Part shown: positions 19,238-27,956 of the stretch, in pieces
Layout: the number at the start of each line of letters is the position of its first letter
Numbering within the stretch: position 1 is the first letter of the stretch
From: Gracilaria vermiculophylla
Lineage: Eukaryota; Rhodophyta; Florideophyceae; Gracilariales; Gracilariaceae
Direction of reading: 5' to 3'
DNA length: 64,000 bases
Assembly: GCA_019155205.2 (NCBI GenBank)
Contig: JAHNZQ020003147.1
Span: 564,085 to 628,084 of the forward strand
Notes under the pieces: model-generated
What the model was told of the DNA's origin: nothing
What the model saw: only the letters and a program-made list of their open reading frames with translations
Database searches by the model: none
Translations under genes and position numbers: made by a program

Positions 19238-20359
19238 ATGCGTCCTAGCGCCCCGCTCGCCGCCGTCCGCCGTGCGTCCGCGCCGTCGTTTCTTGCCGCG
19301 ACGCCCGTGCGTCCGCCGCGCCTCTCGCGCTCAGCCTGCGCGGCCGCCGCCCCCAGCGCGCGCGCGCCCGCTATGAGCGCCTCGCGCCGCATGTCCGTCA
19401 TCTACTCGCCCGAGTTCAAGGAGCACGTGTCGCCCCCCGGCCACCCCGAGTGCGCCGAGCGCCTCGACGCGTGCACGGACGCCCTCAAGGCGCACGAGCA
19501 GCTGTCGCCGCTGCTGGACTGGGTGGACCCCATTGGCGTCGACGACGGCTCCGAGCGGCGCCAGCACGTCCTGCGCGCTGTGCGCGCCGTGCATCGCTTC
19601 GAGGACTATCTTGATGAGCTGCAGGCCGTCTGCAAGGCCGGCCGCGGGCTGGATCCCGATACATACGTGTCGAAGCGCAGTTTTGAGGTGGCTTTGCTTG
19701 CGGTGAGCGCATGGATGCAGGCCGTGGACCTGGCCTTTGACAACCGCACCGCCTGGGCCCTTACCAGACCACCTGGCCATCACGCCACCCCTGCCTCGGG
19801 CATGGGTTTCTGTCTGCTGTCCAACGCCGCCATAGCTGCCAAGTACGCCCTTGAGAGGGACGATGTCTCCAACGTCGCCATTCTCGATTACGACGTGCAC
19901 CATGGAAATGGCACCGAGGCCGCCGTCAAGAATGAGAGCAACATACGTTTTGCGTCAAGTCATCAATGGCCCTTGTACCCCGGCTCCGGGGAGGCCGGAG
20001 TATCTGGCAAGTTTGACAACGTGCTCAATGTCGCTCTGCCAGTGGCCACCGATATTGAAACGTATCGCGAACAGTTTGAGAACATGCTGGATTTTGTCAT
20101 GCAGAACGACCCCGAGCTCCTCATTGTCAGTGCCGGCTTTGATGCGCTTGATGTCGATCCTTTGGCCGGTCTCATGTTCCGCCCAGAGGATTATCGTCTT
20201 TTCACCGAGCTTATCTTCGAAAGAGCTGCCGATAAGACAAAAGTCGTTTTCGGACTTGAGGGCGGATATAATCTGCAAGAAGGGGGTTTGGGAGACGCTG
20301 TCTGTGAAACAATGGTCGGATATTGCCTTGCGACGTCTGCAGAGCCTAGTGAGCTTTGA
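19238..20359 (+). CDS. Class II-type histone deacetylase-family protein with possible organelle leader (373 aa)
   Basis: A zinc-dependent deacetylase of the HDAC/acetoin-utilisation superfamily. Active-site motifs are RPPGHHA (residues 177-183), GMGFCLLSNAA, DYDVHHGNGT (217-226), SAGFDA and EGGYN. The spacing fits the compact, single-domain HDACs close to cyanobacterial enzymes and plant HDA14. Residues 1-45 are Ala/Arg/Ser/Pro-rich with no acids, which resembles a plastid or mitochondrial presequence. ATGs at residues 46 and 52 could give a cytosolic form. The targets may be non-histone proteins in the organelle; this is inference. The zinc ligands (Asp and His of DYDVHH and the Asp of GFDA) all appear to be present. 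Confidence 0.9.
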   Translation: MRPSAPLAAVRRASAPSFLAATPVRPPRLSRSACAAAAPSARAPAMSASRRMSVIYSPEFKEHVSPPGHPECAERLDACTDALKAHEQLSPLLDWVDPIGVDDGSERRQHVLRAVRAVHRFEDYLDELQAVCKAGRGLDPDTYVSKRSFEVALLAVSAWMQAVDLAFDNRTAWALTRPPGHHATPASGMGFCLLSNAAIAAKYALERDDVSNVAILDYDVHHGNGTEAAVKNESNIRFASSHQWPLYPGSGEAGVSGKFDNVLNVALPVATDIETYREQFENMLDFVMQNDPELLIVSAGFDALDVDPLAGLMFRPEDYRLFTELIFERAADKTKVVFGLEGGYNLQEGGLGDAVCETMVGYCLATSAEPSEL

Positions 20360-21098
20360 ACATTTTTCAACCATGATGTGCAGCACCTCGTGGCCTTTGT
20401 CATGTCCAATCCGTTTCTTCACGGTAATGCGCCATTGCTTTCACCTTAACGGACCGCTGCAAGTCATAGCAAGTTTGTCTATATCTCCTGTAAAGCATTC
20501 AATGAAAATTCTTTCTCAAACCGATATACATAACTACCATGGTATCGGCTGGGTACTGATTTTCGTAATCGAATTACCTTGGGGGAACGCGAAATCGCCC
20601 TCTTGTGGAATTTGTGCCAACATCTTGGGAACGCGTCCGTTTCTGGCAACGGCGCATGTGTATCAACGTCGCATCTGCTTTCAAGTTACACACTGCACAC
20701 CTGCAAAGTCGTGGTAGCTTAACAACCGATGGAAGCTCACATTCTTCGAATTATACATGCATCGGCTGTCAGGAGCCGGAACCAGACTGTGGTTGGCGGA
20801 CAGTCGCGAACCCACTCCCTCACGCTGCCGCTGTTCAAGGTTTCATCGTCTCTCACTGTGCGCTCTCCAACGCCTTGCCTCGACCTGCGCAAACCGACGA
20901 CCGCCACAAGAGTAAGCTTTGGGTGTTCCCGGACTGCGTTTGTGTCGCATGCCGTCTCATCAATGAAATCTGGATCTGGCTGCGGATCAGGTTTGCCTCT
21001 GCCCGCTCTCTCTCTCTTGCTACTGCACCACAGACTCTCTCCCAACGCTCGCAACTTGCCGCCACCCCGATTCTAATGCTGCTGAAAGTTGCAGAAGC
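20360..21098. other. Gene-free spacer
   Basis: About 740 bp between two + strand genes. Several short overlapping frames exist, but none shows a domain, a consistent composition or a credible start. It probably holds the HDAC 3' UTR and the promoter of the membrane-protein gene at 21099. Confidence 0.5.
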
Positions 21099-22262
21099 AT
21101 GGTAAGATATCTAAAGAACTGGATCGAGATAATCAGCGATCAGCAAGCACTCAATCGCTTCGTCGCCGTTGAGATTCTATTAGCGCGGTTGCACTTTCCC
21201 GTTTCCGTGTGCTTCGCGGTCGGCGTCCTCGCACAGACTGGCTTGGTCCCGTACGTTGCTCCGTATGAGTGGCGGCTCGTCTTTATTGCAAGTGTATTCC
21301 TCACTTTCACAAACGGGCGTGACTTAAATCACTGCATACGTCATTTCTATCACCCGCAACCGACTGAGCAAGGCGCCTTGGAGTCAGTCGCAATAGTTGC
21401 TAGGAATGATGTCCCCGATGCAGGCGCACAAATGCAAATGCTGGGTGCGTTCGCCTTGACTCTAGGTAGCGTTTCTCTCTTGAATGCAAGTATTATCGCT
21501 CTCATTCGAGATAACCCTATTTCCCAAGTTATAGGTCGACGACAGTATGCGGCTTCATTTGCGTTATTCTTGATCGGATCGGGGGCTAATGGTGTTCTGT
21601 CCAACGGTGCAGCGCCAGGTTTGGAAAGCTTTCGAATCGTCATATGCTTCCAAAACTTGCTTGCGGCTGCGACTTTGTGCACCGCAAGTGTGCTCTTGTT
21701 ACCTGAGATTGGAGAGGAAGAAAAAATGAACCCGTTTCAGACGTCTTTAATGACGGCTTTATCCTGTATTGGGAGCGTAATGCTTGTGATGTCATCTCTC
21801 GTCAACTATTTCCACACTGTGGGATACTGCACATTGCACTACGAAGGGTACTACAACCTTCTGGTCGAACAGCAAAGGGCAAAAGTCGGCACAAAGAATA
21901 ATAGGATAGCTGCTTGGGAAAAGGTGAAGGGATTGTTTTGGTCCAGAAGAGACGCATGGTGGAAACGTCGCAAATCTCGTCGAAGGCGCCTACAGCATGC
22001 AGTCCGCAGCTCAAGTCCAGAGCCCTCGACGGATGAAGAACGTCAAAAAAACACTGAGAGCAGTGAACCGGAATCGGGCGATGACTCCTCACCAATGACG
22101 TCGGACCTGTCGTCAAGTGCATCTTTCTCAACCGTCTATGATGAGGAGACCGGCTCCCGTTCATCCTTTGTTTCTGATGAGTCTGAGGAAGAGCAAGCGA
22201 TGAAGGATCGGCACAGGAAGAGGAACCGAGATCGGTATTCACCTCGTGAAGCAGAATCGTAA
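21099..22262 (+). CDS. Multi-pass membrane protein, unknown family (387 aa)
   Basis: Not recognised. Residues 1-235 hold about six hydrophobic segments: FPVSVCFAVGVLAQTGLVPY, WRLVFIASVFLTF, MLGAFALTLGSVSLLNASII, YAASFALFLIGSGANGVL, LLAAATLCTASVLLLP and ALSCIGSVMLVMSSLV. These are followed by a soluble tail. The tail starts with a very basic stretch (WWKRRKSRRRRLQ) and continues as a Ser/Glu/Asp-rich acidic region with many potential casein-kinase-type sites (SSPEPSTDEE, DESEEEQ), then ends basic. This suggests a membrane protein with a regulated cytosolic tail; the role is unknown. The start is the first ATG of the frame. Confidence 0.7.
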   Translation: MVRYLKNWIEIISDQQALNRFVAVEILLARLHFPVSVCFAVGVLAQTGLVPYVAPYEWRLVFIASVFLTFTNGRDLNHCIRHFYHPQPTEQGALESVAIVARNDVPDAGAQMQMLGAFALTLGSVSLLNASIIALIRDNPISQVIGRRQYAASFALFLIGSGANGVLSNGAAPGLESFRIVICFQNLLAAATLCTASVLLLPEIGEEEKMNPFQTSLMTALSCIGSVMLVMSSLVNYFHTVGYCTLHYEGYYNLLVEQQRAKVGTKNNRIAAWEKVKGLFWSRRDAWWKRRKSRRRRLQHAVRSSSPEPSTDEERQKNTESSEPESGDDSSPMTSDLSSSASFSTVYDEETGSRSSFVSDESEEEQAMKDRHRKRNRDRYSPREAES

Positions 22263-23040
22263 TCCGTTGGAAACAAAATTCACGGCGCAAGAATCTCTTT
22301 CAGGGGTATGGACGAAAATGAGATAGTTTGGAGAGTGCTAGATGTTTCCCTGCATGTCCGGCGTTTGCAGATCTTTTTCGATCTCTCTCTACCTGACCAC
22401 CGAATTGAGGTAACCCTGCGTATCTCATGGGTTTTGTCATCTCTTTTGGCTCCTCCGCCTCGTCATCATTCAAACCCTGCGAAAGCCACTATGAAGTGAC
22501 ACGAGCACTTTAGGATTAATCTATCATCCTGAACATGCATGGTCGTCAAGTGAATCCAAGTTGTCGAAAGGTACAGCGTTCACGCTTCCAGGATGCTTCA
22601 TCGCTATATCGAAGTGATTCTGTATTTGTTTTATATAATTTGCAACCCGCCCACTTCAGGATGTTCAAATAGTGCTCAAACCGCCATACTCATTATACTT
22701 TACTGATGACATCTAATGCTTTTAACAGGTATATGTGCTACTGGGCTCTTGATTGTGAACAGAGATGACACTGCTGTATCCTATCTCAATACCACCCTTA
22801 ACAGCAAGAATTAAAAGTCTTTGATAGCGCACCGTCTCGATACGAAAACAGTAAGCCGGCAAGGAGGCTTCTGATACCCAATGGTGCCTTCGAGATGGTT
22901 TGATGTGTTGCTGCTTAAAACCCCCCTACTTCATTCGCTTCAGGTTAATCAGAAAGCTCGCTGGAAGCACTGTAGAAATCTGGTTGCAATTGCAATAATT
23001 AGATGCCATTAAGATTTTCGATGACAAAAATGTAAAATTG
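22263..23040. other. Gene-free stretch upstream of tRNA-Glu
   Basis: About 780 bp with no supported gene. It includes the 3' UTR of the membrane-protein gene and the region beyond the 3' end of the tRNA. Confidence 0.5.
23026..23037 (-). terminator. Pol III terminator T runs of tRNA-Glu
   Basis: Reading the - strand past the tRNA, TTTT is followed by TTTTT within 15 nt, the usual simple Pol III stop signal. Confidence 0.6.
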
Positions 23041-23112
23041 TTCCTCCACGGGGAATTGAACCCCGGCCTCCTGAGTGAGAGTCAGAAATCCTAACCACTA
23101 GACCATAGAGGA
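23041..23112 (-). tRNA. trnE-CUC: tRNA-Glu (anticodon CUC)
   Basis: The 72-nt - strand sequence folds as a cloverleaf. The acceptor stem TCCTCTA pairs with TGGAGGA with one G-T pair, and the discriminator is A. The D arm is GGTCTAGTGG, the anticodon stem is TCTGA/TCAGG around loop CTCTCAC (anticodon CTC), and the T arm is GGGGTTCAATTCCCC. The internal A and B boxes match eukaryotic Pol III promoters, and T runs just downstream on the - strand (complement of 23034-23037 and 23026-23030) fit Pol III termination. No CCA is encoded and there is no intron. Confidence 0.96.
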
Positions 23113-23355
23113 CTGCGCTTGACTCTGAGGGCCGGAAGCTATGTATTTATACCTTTACATCTTCAGATTATTTTCCTCTCTTGGGTTGATGATTGTTGAT
23201 GAGACTAGCCCAAGTTGACATACCTCCCCGTGCACGTAGACAATCTTCAGTCCCAATAGCATTTTGCACGAGCTCTAAGCTTCTTTTCGACGCTTCTGTC
23301 TCTCTCATCCTAAAAACTTTCAGCTGATCGCGGTAGCGAAACTCTTGTGCTCATC

Positions 23356-23805
23356 ATGGCGCCAAGGTCCAAAAAGATCATGACTCAACCTATTGTATGT
23401 TCATAAAATCATTGATACTGCTTTGGCAAATGCTAACCAGAAAGAATTCGCTGGCTCTTGCTCTATACCTCATTTGTTCTCGATTTCCTAGAACCTGATC
23501 TTCAGGTTTTTGCAGAACAGGACTCGGGTGGAGATATGGCTCTACGATAACACGGATATTCGAATACATGGATACATCATCGTATGTCTAGCGCCTTTTT
23601 CTTACGAGCACGTCTTCAGAGTATTGAACTGACAAATGAACCCGTGCATTTCTCTATGTTTTTTCTGAAGGGATTCGATGAGTATATGAACTTGGTCCTC
23701 GACGACGCAGTGGAAATAAATCAGAAACGTGATTCAAAACAGAAGTTAGGGCGCATTTTACTAAAGGGTGACACCATAACCATGATGACTGCCGCGACTA
23801 GATGA
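23356..23805 (+). CDS. SNRPE: Small nuclear ribonucleoprotein E (SmE), three exons (87 aa)
   Basis: A core Sm protein of the heptameric ring on U1, U2, U4 and U5 snRNAs. Exons are 23356-23394, 23492-23581 and 23671-23805. The introns are 97 and 89 nt, both phase 0, with donors GTATGT and acceptors CCTAG and GAAG. The joined protein reads ...[25 protein letters not shown]..., then [17 protein letters not shown]..., ending [20 protein letters not shown]. This carries both Sm motifs and lines up with SmE along its full length, including the SmE-specific [13 protein letters not shown] block. The two introns cut a gene of under 90 codons, unlike most of the long genes nearby, which have none. Confidence 0.97.
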
Positions 23806-23864
23806 AGGTCGCTTTTGTCTAGCTCCTCCATAACTGTTTTCCGAGTTCTGAATTAGCGAGGCAG

Positions 23865-24812
23865 TTATTGACGGTCTGTGACACATGGTTCCCCAACGGC
23901 TTGAGAGGTGCGGTCAAACCAATCTGCCAGCGCTTGATTCTTCTCACGAACTTCTGTGAACGTATTGAAGGAACGAATAGACTTCAGCACACCAAAAATG
24001 GACAGGTCTGCAACGCCCGGCTCTGGACCAGCAAGGAAAGGCGTCCCGGCTTGTTTGATTGCATCTGTCCAATCTCGTAACGCACTATGTATTGCCTGAC
24101 GCTCATCCTCTATATCGTACTTCTTCTTTATCTTGCGTCCTACAAAATACATTGCGACAGCGCCCGTGTAGCGAATCGTTGAACGTTGCCATGCGGAGAA
24201 CTTGGAGTTGTCAGCTATGTACTCGAATGTTTGTAATGATTCTGTTGGAGTGCGATAGATGTTCGGAGCGATTAAATGTATAAAGTAATCGTCGAGCCAT
24301 TTCAACCACTTCTTTTCATCGGGTGAGACAGGTGTGTGTTTGCCCTTCGTCAATTGATGAACGCAATCAATCACATTATCAGACCCGTTGACTTGCTCAC
24401 CATTGACTACTGCGATCGGTACCTTTCGATAATCTTCAGAAAAGACCTTCAGCTCGGTCTTTCTTAAGGGATCCACCTCAACAACTTTGTAAGGAATGTT
24501 GTGGTAATCAAGATAAGCGCGTACCTTGTTGCAGAACGGGCATACTTCAAATTGGTACAGCGTTATATCAGGCAAGGTCGATTGTGCTGTGGTTGCAGCT
24601 ATGGTTGAAAACTCCGCGAACGCCCGAGGAGTATTTGCGAGAGCAAAGAAAGTAGCAACTGATGATGCGCAGGCAAAGAAACTCTTTCTAGACGCTTTGC
24701 CCAGATTTTGTGACAAAGGTATGGTACTTAAACTTCGACATAGTACCTGACTGTTTCGTGTAAATAGAAATCTTCGCGTCAAGACTGCACCCGAACGAAG
24801 AGTGAGAGCCAT
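23865..24812 (-). CDS. PTGES2: Prostaglandin E synthase 2-like glutathione-transferase fold protein (315 aa)
   Basis: The protein has a thioredoxin/glutaredoxin-like domain with C91-P-F-C94 (VCPFCNKVRAYLDYHNIPYK), then a GST C-terminal helical domain (FLAGPEPGVADLSIFGVLKS). This layout and the KVPIAVVNGEQVNGSDNVID block fit PTGES2, a membrane-linked, mostly mitochondrial or Golgi protein. Residues 1-35 are basic and lack acids (MALTLRSGAVLTRRFLFTRN), like a mitochondrial or plastid presequence, and a hydrophobic stretch follows at 43-66. In algae, prostaglandin synthesis is not assured, so the biochemical role may be redox or haem related. The start is the only ATG in a sensible position. Confidence 0.88.
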   Translation of the reverse strand: MALTLRSGAVLTRRFLFTRNSQVLCRSLSTIPLSQNLGKASRKSFFACASSVATFFALANTPRAFAEFSTIAATTAQSTLPDITLYQFEVCPFCNKVRAYLDYHNIPYKVVEVDPLRKTELKVFSEDYRKVPIAVVNGEQVNGSDNVIDCVHQLTKGKHTPVSPDEKKWLKWLDDYFIHLIAPNIYRTPTESLQTFEYIADNSKFSAWQRSTIRYTGAVAMYFVGRKIKKKYDIEDERQAIHSALRDWTDAIKQAGTPFLAGPEPGVADLSIFGVLKSIRSFNTFTEVREKNQALADWFDRTSQAVGEPCVTDRQ

Positions 24813-25289
24813 GTTAATTTCTTCAGATCTGGTTGCTTCTGGAATATGAATCCGAACACCAGACTTTGAACGACAGCACTGCCTCTATGCAATACTGAAC
24901 GAATTCCAGAACGACAGGGCCTCCAAGATTCCGACCCCAGGAATTCTTAAACCCGCGATTGAGGCTGTGTTCGGTCTTTTTCTTCGGATTTGGCAGGTTT
25001 CCGGTTACGATCGAGTTGCCAAGTGCGCGATGGGCCAAGAAAGCTATGAGACAGTGCAGCTCGCCATCAACTCCCGATTCAGTCGATTTACAGAGATGCA
25101 CGTAGCGCGGGATTGGGCCGGCCGCGATGTTATTTGATGGACCTCACAAAGATGAAAAATTGAGGAGGCATTTGCACCTCGGTGATCGCTTCGAAACAGT
25201 CCTAGAAATGCCTTTACTTCTCGAAAGTTTAAAGTCCCTCTCCGCCTGTGCCACAGGGGGAGTTGATATCGCGTTGCTCAACTTCAACC
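24813..25289. promoter_or_regulatory. Divergent spacer between PTGES2-like and QueE genes
   Basis: About 480 bp separating two divergent starts. No gene is supported. It must contain both promoters. Confidence 0.45.
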
Positions 25290-26276
25290 ATGAGCCTTTC
25301 GCAGCGATCTCGAGGAACAATTGCACGCAAACTGTTTCGTCGCGCATGTAGCAAGGCTCCCGAAACTGTGTCCAAGCCGACCATGCCGACATCGGCTACG
25401 CCGCCGTTGATGGTGTCGGAAGTATTTCGGTCTGTGCAAGGTGAAGGTCCAAACTCAGGAAAGCCCTCCGTATTCCTCCGCCTGGGTGTCTGTAATCTAA
25501 GCTGTAGCTGGTGCGACACTCCTTATACTTGGCTGTACAGTGATTCAAAGCTTGCTGAAGTAAAGAGGAGGGCCAGTGATGTTAAGACTACCACACCATT
25601 AAACAGAGTTTATTCGAAGCGAGATGAATTGCGGAAGTTATCAGTGTCTGAAACTATCAGTGAAGTTAATAAAGAAGCTCGTGATAGCGTGAAGAATTTG
25701 GTCATCACCGGAGGCGAGCCGTTGCTGCACAAGAAACCCCTCTTGCATTTGCTACCGTGCTTTCTTCAACGAGGTTTTGACATTGAATTTGAAACTAATG
25801 GAACAATAAGCCCCGATGGGCTTCCTCACGACGTGCATTTAAATGTTAGTCCCAAACTTACAAACTCCTTGATGCGCCGAGAGCAGAGGCTGAATTTCAG
25901 AGTGCTTCACGAATGCATGCAATTTCCATCATCGGTTCTCAAGTTCGTTGTCGATGGAGCATCAGAGATCGATGAGGTTCAAGAAATCATTAAGGAACTT
26001 GGCACAGACCCAAGTCGAGTTTATTTGATGCCTCAAGGAACGGTAGGTAGTTTCCATCATCAGCGCACAATATTTCCACTTGTAGTTTCCAGAAACATTA
26101 ACCATCCGACTTCGTCTTTGCGCTCACTTCTCTTTGAAAAACTTTTTAACCCACAACAGGATTCAGAAACCATTCGAAAACGAGGAAGATGGCTTGTTGA
26201 AGTCTGTTTAAAGCATGGATTTCATTACACCCATCGGATACATGTGGAACTTTGGGGAGATAAGAGAGGCGTATAA
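25290..26276 (+). CDS. queE: 7-carboxy-7-deazaguanine synthase (QueE), radical SAM (328 aa)
   Basis: QueE rearranges 6-carboxytetrahydropterin to 7-carboxy-7-deazaguanine, a step in de novo queuosine synthesis. The signature VSEVFRSVQGEGPNSG is followed by the cluster motif C68-N-L-S-C72-S-W-C75 (CX3CX2C) that binds the 4Fe-4S cluster, then DTPYTW. Further conserved blocks are VITGGEPLL, FETNGTISP, NVSPKL, FVVD and LMPQG. The start is the ATG at 25290; the frame upstream opens only with GTG. Residues 1-40 are Arg/Ser/Ala-rich without acids (MSLSQRSRGTIARKLFRRAC), which suggests mitochondrial or plastid import. A 30-residue insertion after DTPYTW is larger than in short bacterial forms. Intronless. 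The stop codon overlaps a polyadenylation-like AATAAA at 26275-26280. Confidence 0.92.
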   Translation: MSLSQRSRGTIARKLFRRACSKAPETVSKPTMPTSATPPLMVSEVFRSVQGEGPNSGKPSVFLRLGVCNLSCSWCDTPYTWLYSDSKLAEVKRRASDVKTTTPLNRVYSKRDELRKLSVSETISEVNKEARDSVKNLVITGGEPLLHKKPLLHLLPCFLQRGFDIEFETNGTISPDGLPHDVHLNVSPKLTNSLMRREQRLNFRVLHECMQFPSSVLKFVVDGASEIDEVQEIIKELGTDPSRVYLMPQGTVGSFHHQRTIFPLVVSRNINHPTSSLRSLLFEKLFNPQQDSETIRKRGRWLVEVCLKHGFHYTHRIHVELWGDKRGV

Positions 26277-26280
26277 TAAA
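26275..26280 (+). terminator. Putative polyadenylation signal overlapping the QueE stop codon
   Basis: AATAAA shares two bases with the TAA stop (26274-26276). If used, cleavage would fall inside the convergent WD40 gene. Confidence 0.3.
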
Positions 26281-26281
26281 A

Positions 26282-27193
26282 TCATAAAGCCACATTAAGC
26301 TCGGCCACACTCTTGTCCCATGAGCCGCTAAACAAACGCCCCTCTGCTTGGGAGTCCCATGCGACACTTCTCACATAATCAGTATGGTGGAAGCTTTTTC
26401 CAAGGACGTTTCCGTTCGAAACATCGAGCAATGTGACAGCCGGACAATTCGACGCTACTGCCACGATCTTTGCATTATGCGGGGATGCGCGTAAACAGTG
26501 CGAAACTCCTTTATAGCCACCCTTTCGCCATAAGGTTTTCGCTTCCGCTCGAAGGTCGAATGCCATCACTTCCATCATTTCGGTTGACATTACGAGCATT
26601 GAGCCTGAAGCAGCAAACACTGCTGAGTAGACATGCAAACCTGTGGGTATTGTTATTGCGGCTTGCCAATGATTTTGTCTCTCATCCCAAACACATGCCA
26701 TTCCATCAGAACTAGCAGTGAGTAGATTATCTCCTCCAGAATTCCAATCGACGGAATTCACAGAATCGATATGTCCTTCAAAGCGCATTGGTTCATTGGA
26801 AGGCTCATTAAGGTTCCAACACAGTACTGCTCTGTCCTGACCACCGGATGCAACAAGCTTCTTTGACGAGCTCACGGCAACGCTGTTTACGCTTGAATTA
26901 TGTCCACCTGGAAGAGGTAAGACGCCACCGCTGTGAACGACCCGTACGGAACCATCATCGGCGCCGGCGATAAACTGACCTTCGTCTAGGCAGCATAGAT
27001 CGGCAATGCCTGTCTCGACTTCTATCTCTGCTTCTATCTGACCGGCCCCCATCAAACCGTGTACGCGTCCATCCCAGATTGAGCCCGTGAGCATGGATGT
27101 GGCCGCAACCGCGTTTCCGCCGCCCGCCGATACGACGGCATCGACATAGCGGGACAGTTGCCATCGTTTCTTAACAGTGATCTGGGAAGACAT
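26282..27193 (-). CDS. WD40-repeat protein, possibly WDR77/MEP50-like (303 aa)
   Basis: At least five WD repeats can be seen, with GH...WD/WN spacing: GHNSSVNSVAVSSSKKLVAS, GHIDSVNSVDWNSGGDNLLT (with SSDGMACVWDER), and HHTDYVRSVAWDSQAEGRLF (with SGSWDKSVAEL). These form a single beta-propeller. The size and layout resemble methylosome subunit MEP50/WDR77 and the PEX7 group; I cannot decide between them. The start is the ATG at 27193 (MSSQITVKKRW); the upstream frame is hydrophobic, unlike a propeller. The gene ends 5 bp from the QueE stop on the other strand. Confidence 0.75.
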   Translation of the reverse strand: MSSQITVKKRWQLSRYVDAVVSAGGGNAVAATSMLTGSIWDGRVHGLMGAGQIEAEIEVETGIADLCCLDEGQFIAGADDGSVRVVHSGGVLPLPGGHNSSVNSVAVSSSKKLVASGGQDRAVLCWNLNEPSNEPMRFEGHIDSVNSVDWNSGGDNLLTASSDGMACVWDERQNHWQAAITIPTGLHVYSAVFAASGSMLVMSTEMMEVMAFDLRAEAKTLWRKGGYKGVSHCLRASPHNAKIVAVASNCPAVTLLDVSNGNVLGKSFHHTDYVRSVAWDSQAEGRLFSGSWDKSVAELNVAL

Positions 27194-27956
27194 GGCCTTC
27201 GGAGCAGAAACAACTGCCGCCACAAAAAAGAACTTCAGAAGAGTTGCGTTGCAAGCTGAAATATGTTTGCTTGACGAGTACGACAAGTTCAAGCAGTGAC
27301 CGTGCAGAACATCAGAAAACCGAATCACTTGGAAGCGAGAGGTTGGACTTTATTAGAGCCGATAGAGCTTATGAAGCACAACAAATCTGTCAGCTGAATC
27401 TTGAAAATTAACGAATTTGCAGGCCGACTTGCTACTGCCCCTTTTACTCAACGCTTAGATACTGTAGATACTGCTTCATATAACAGTGTGCTTTTGCGCC
27501 ACCGTAGGTATCATGCATGCACGAAGGTATCACCGGAAAAAGAGCTTCAGCAAAATTGCTCATCAGGACCATGGAATGAAACCTTGTGCTTCATTGCAAT
27601 GAAGCATGTGAAGCTGGATACAGCGCACTTCATCTTCAAGGTAGCACACACGTGCGGTAACATGCATGCGGAACCGGGCGTCCCAATCGTTGATTAGCAG
27701 GCGAAAGGGTACTTTAAACCGTTGATGTGTGAGCTCAGCTGGAATTTGTTTCTCTCCTAATTCGGAAAATTCAACGCTGCAGATGAAGTGGCAATGTAAG
27801 CAGCAAGGTCAAGAAGCTTAAACATGATCGTCATCGAAATCGACGGATGCAGCCGTCGATTGCACCGTCAAGTGTAAAAGACAACATATCTGTCGTAAAC
27901 AACGCATCCCATCATCGCTTAAATGCCTGATTTCTATTTGCCAACATCGGAAGGAC
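27194..27956. other. Gene-free spacer
   Basis: About 760 bp upstream of the WD40 gene and downstream of the ABC-ATPase gene (both on the - strand). A 98-codon + frame at 27401 shows no domain and I do not support it. Confidence 0.5.
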
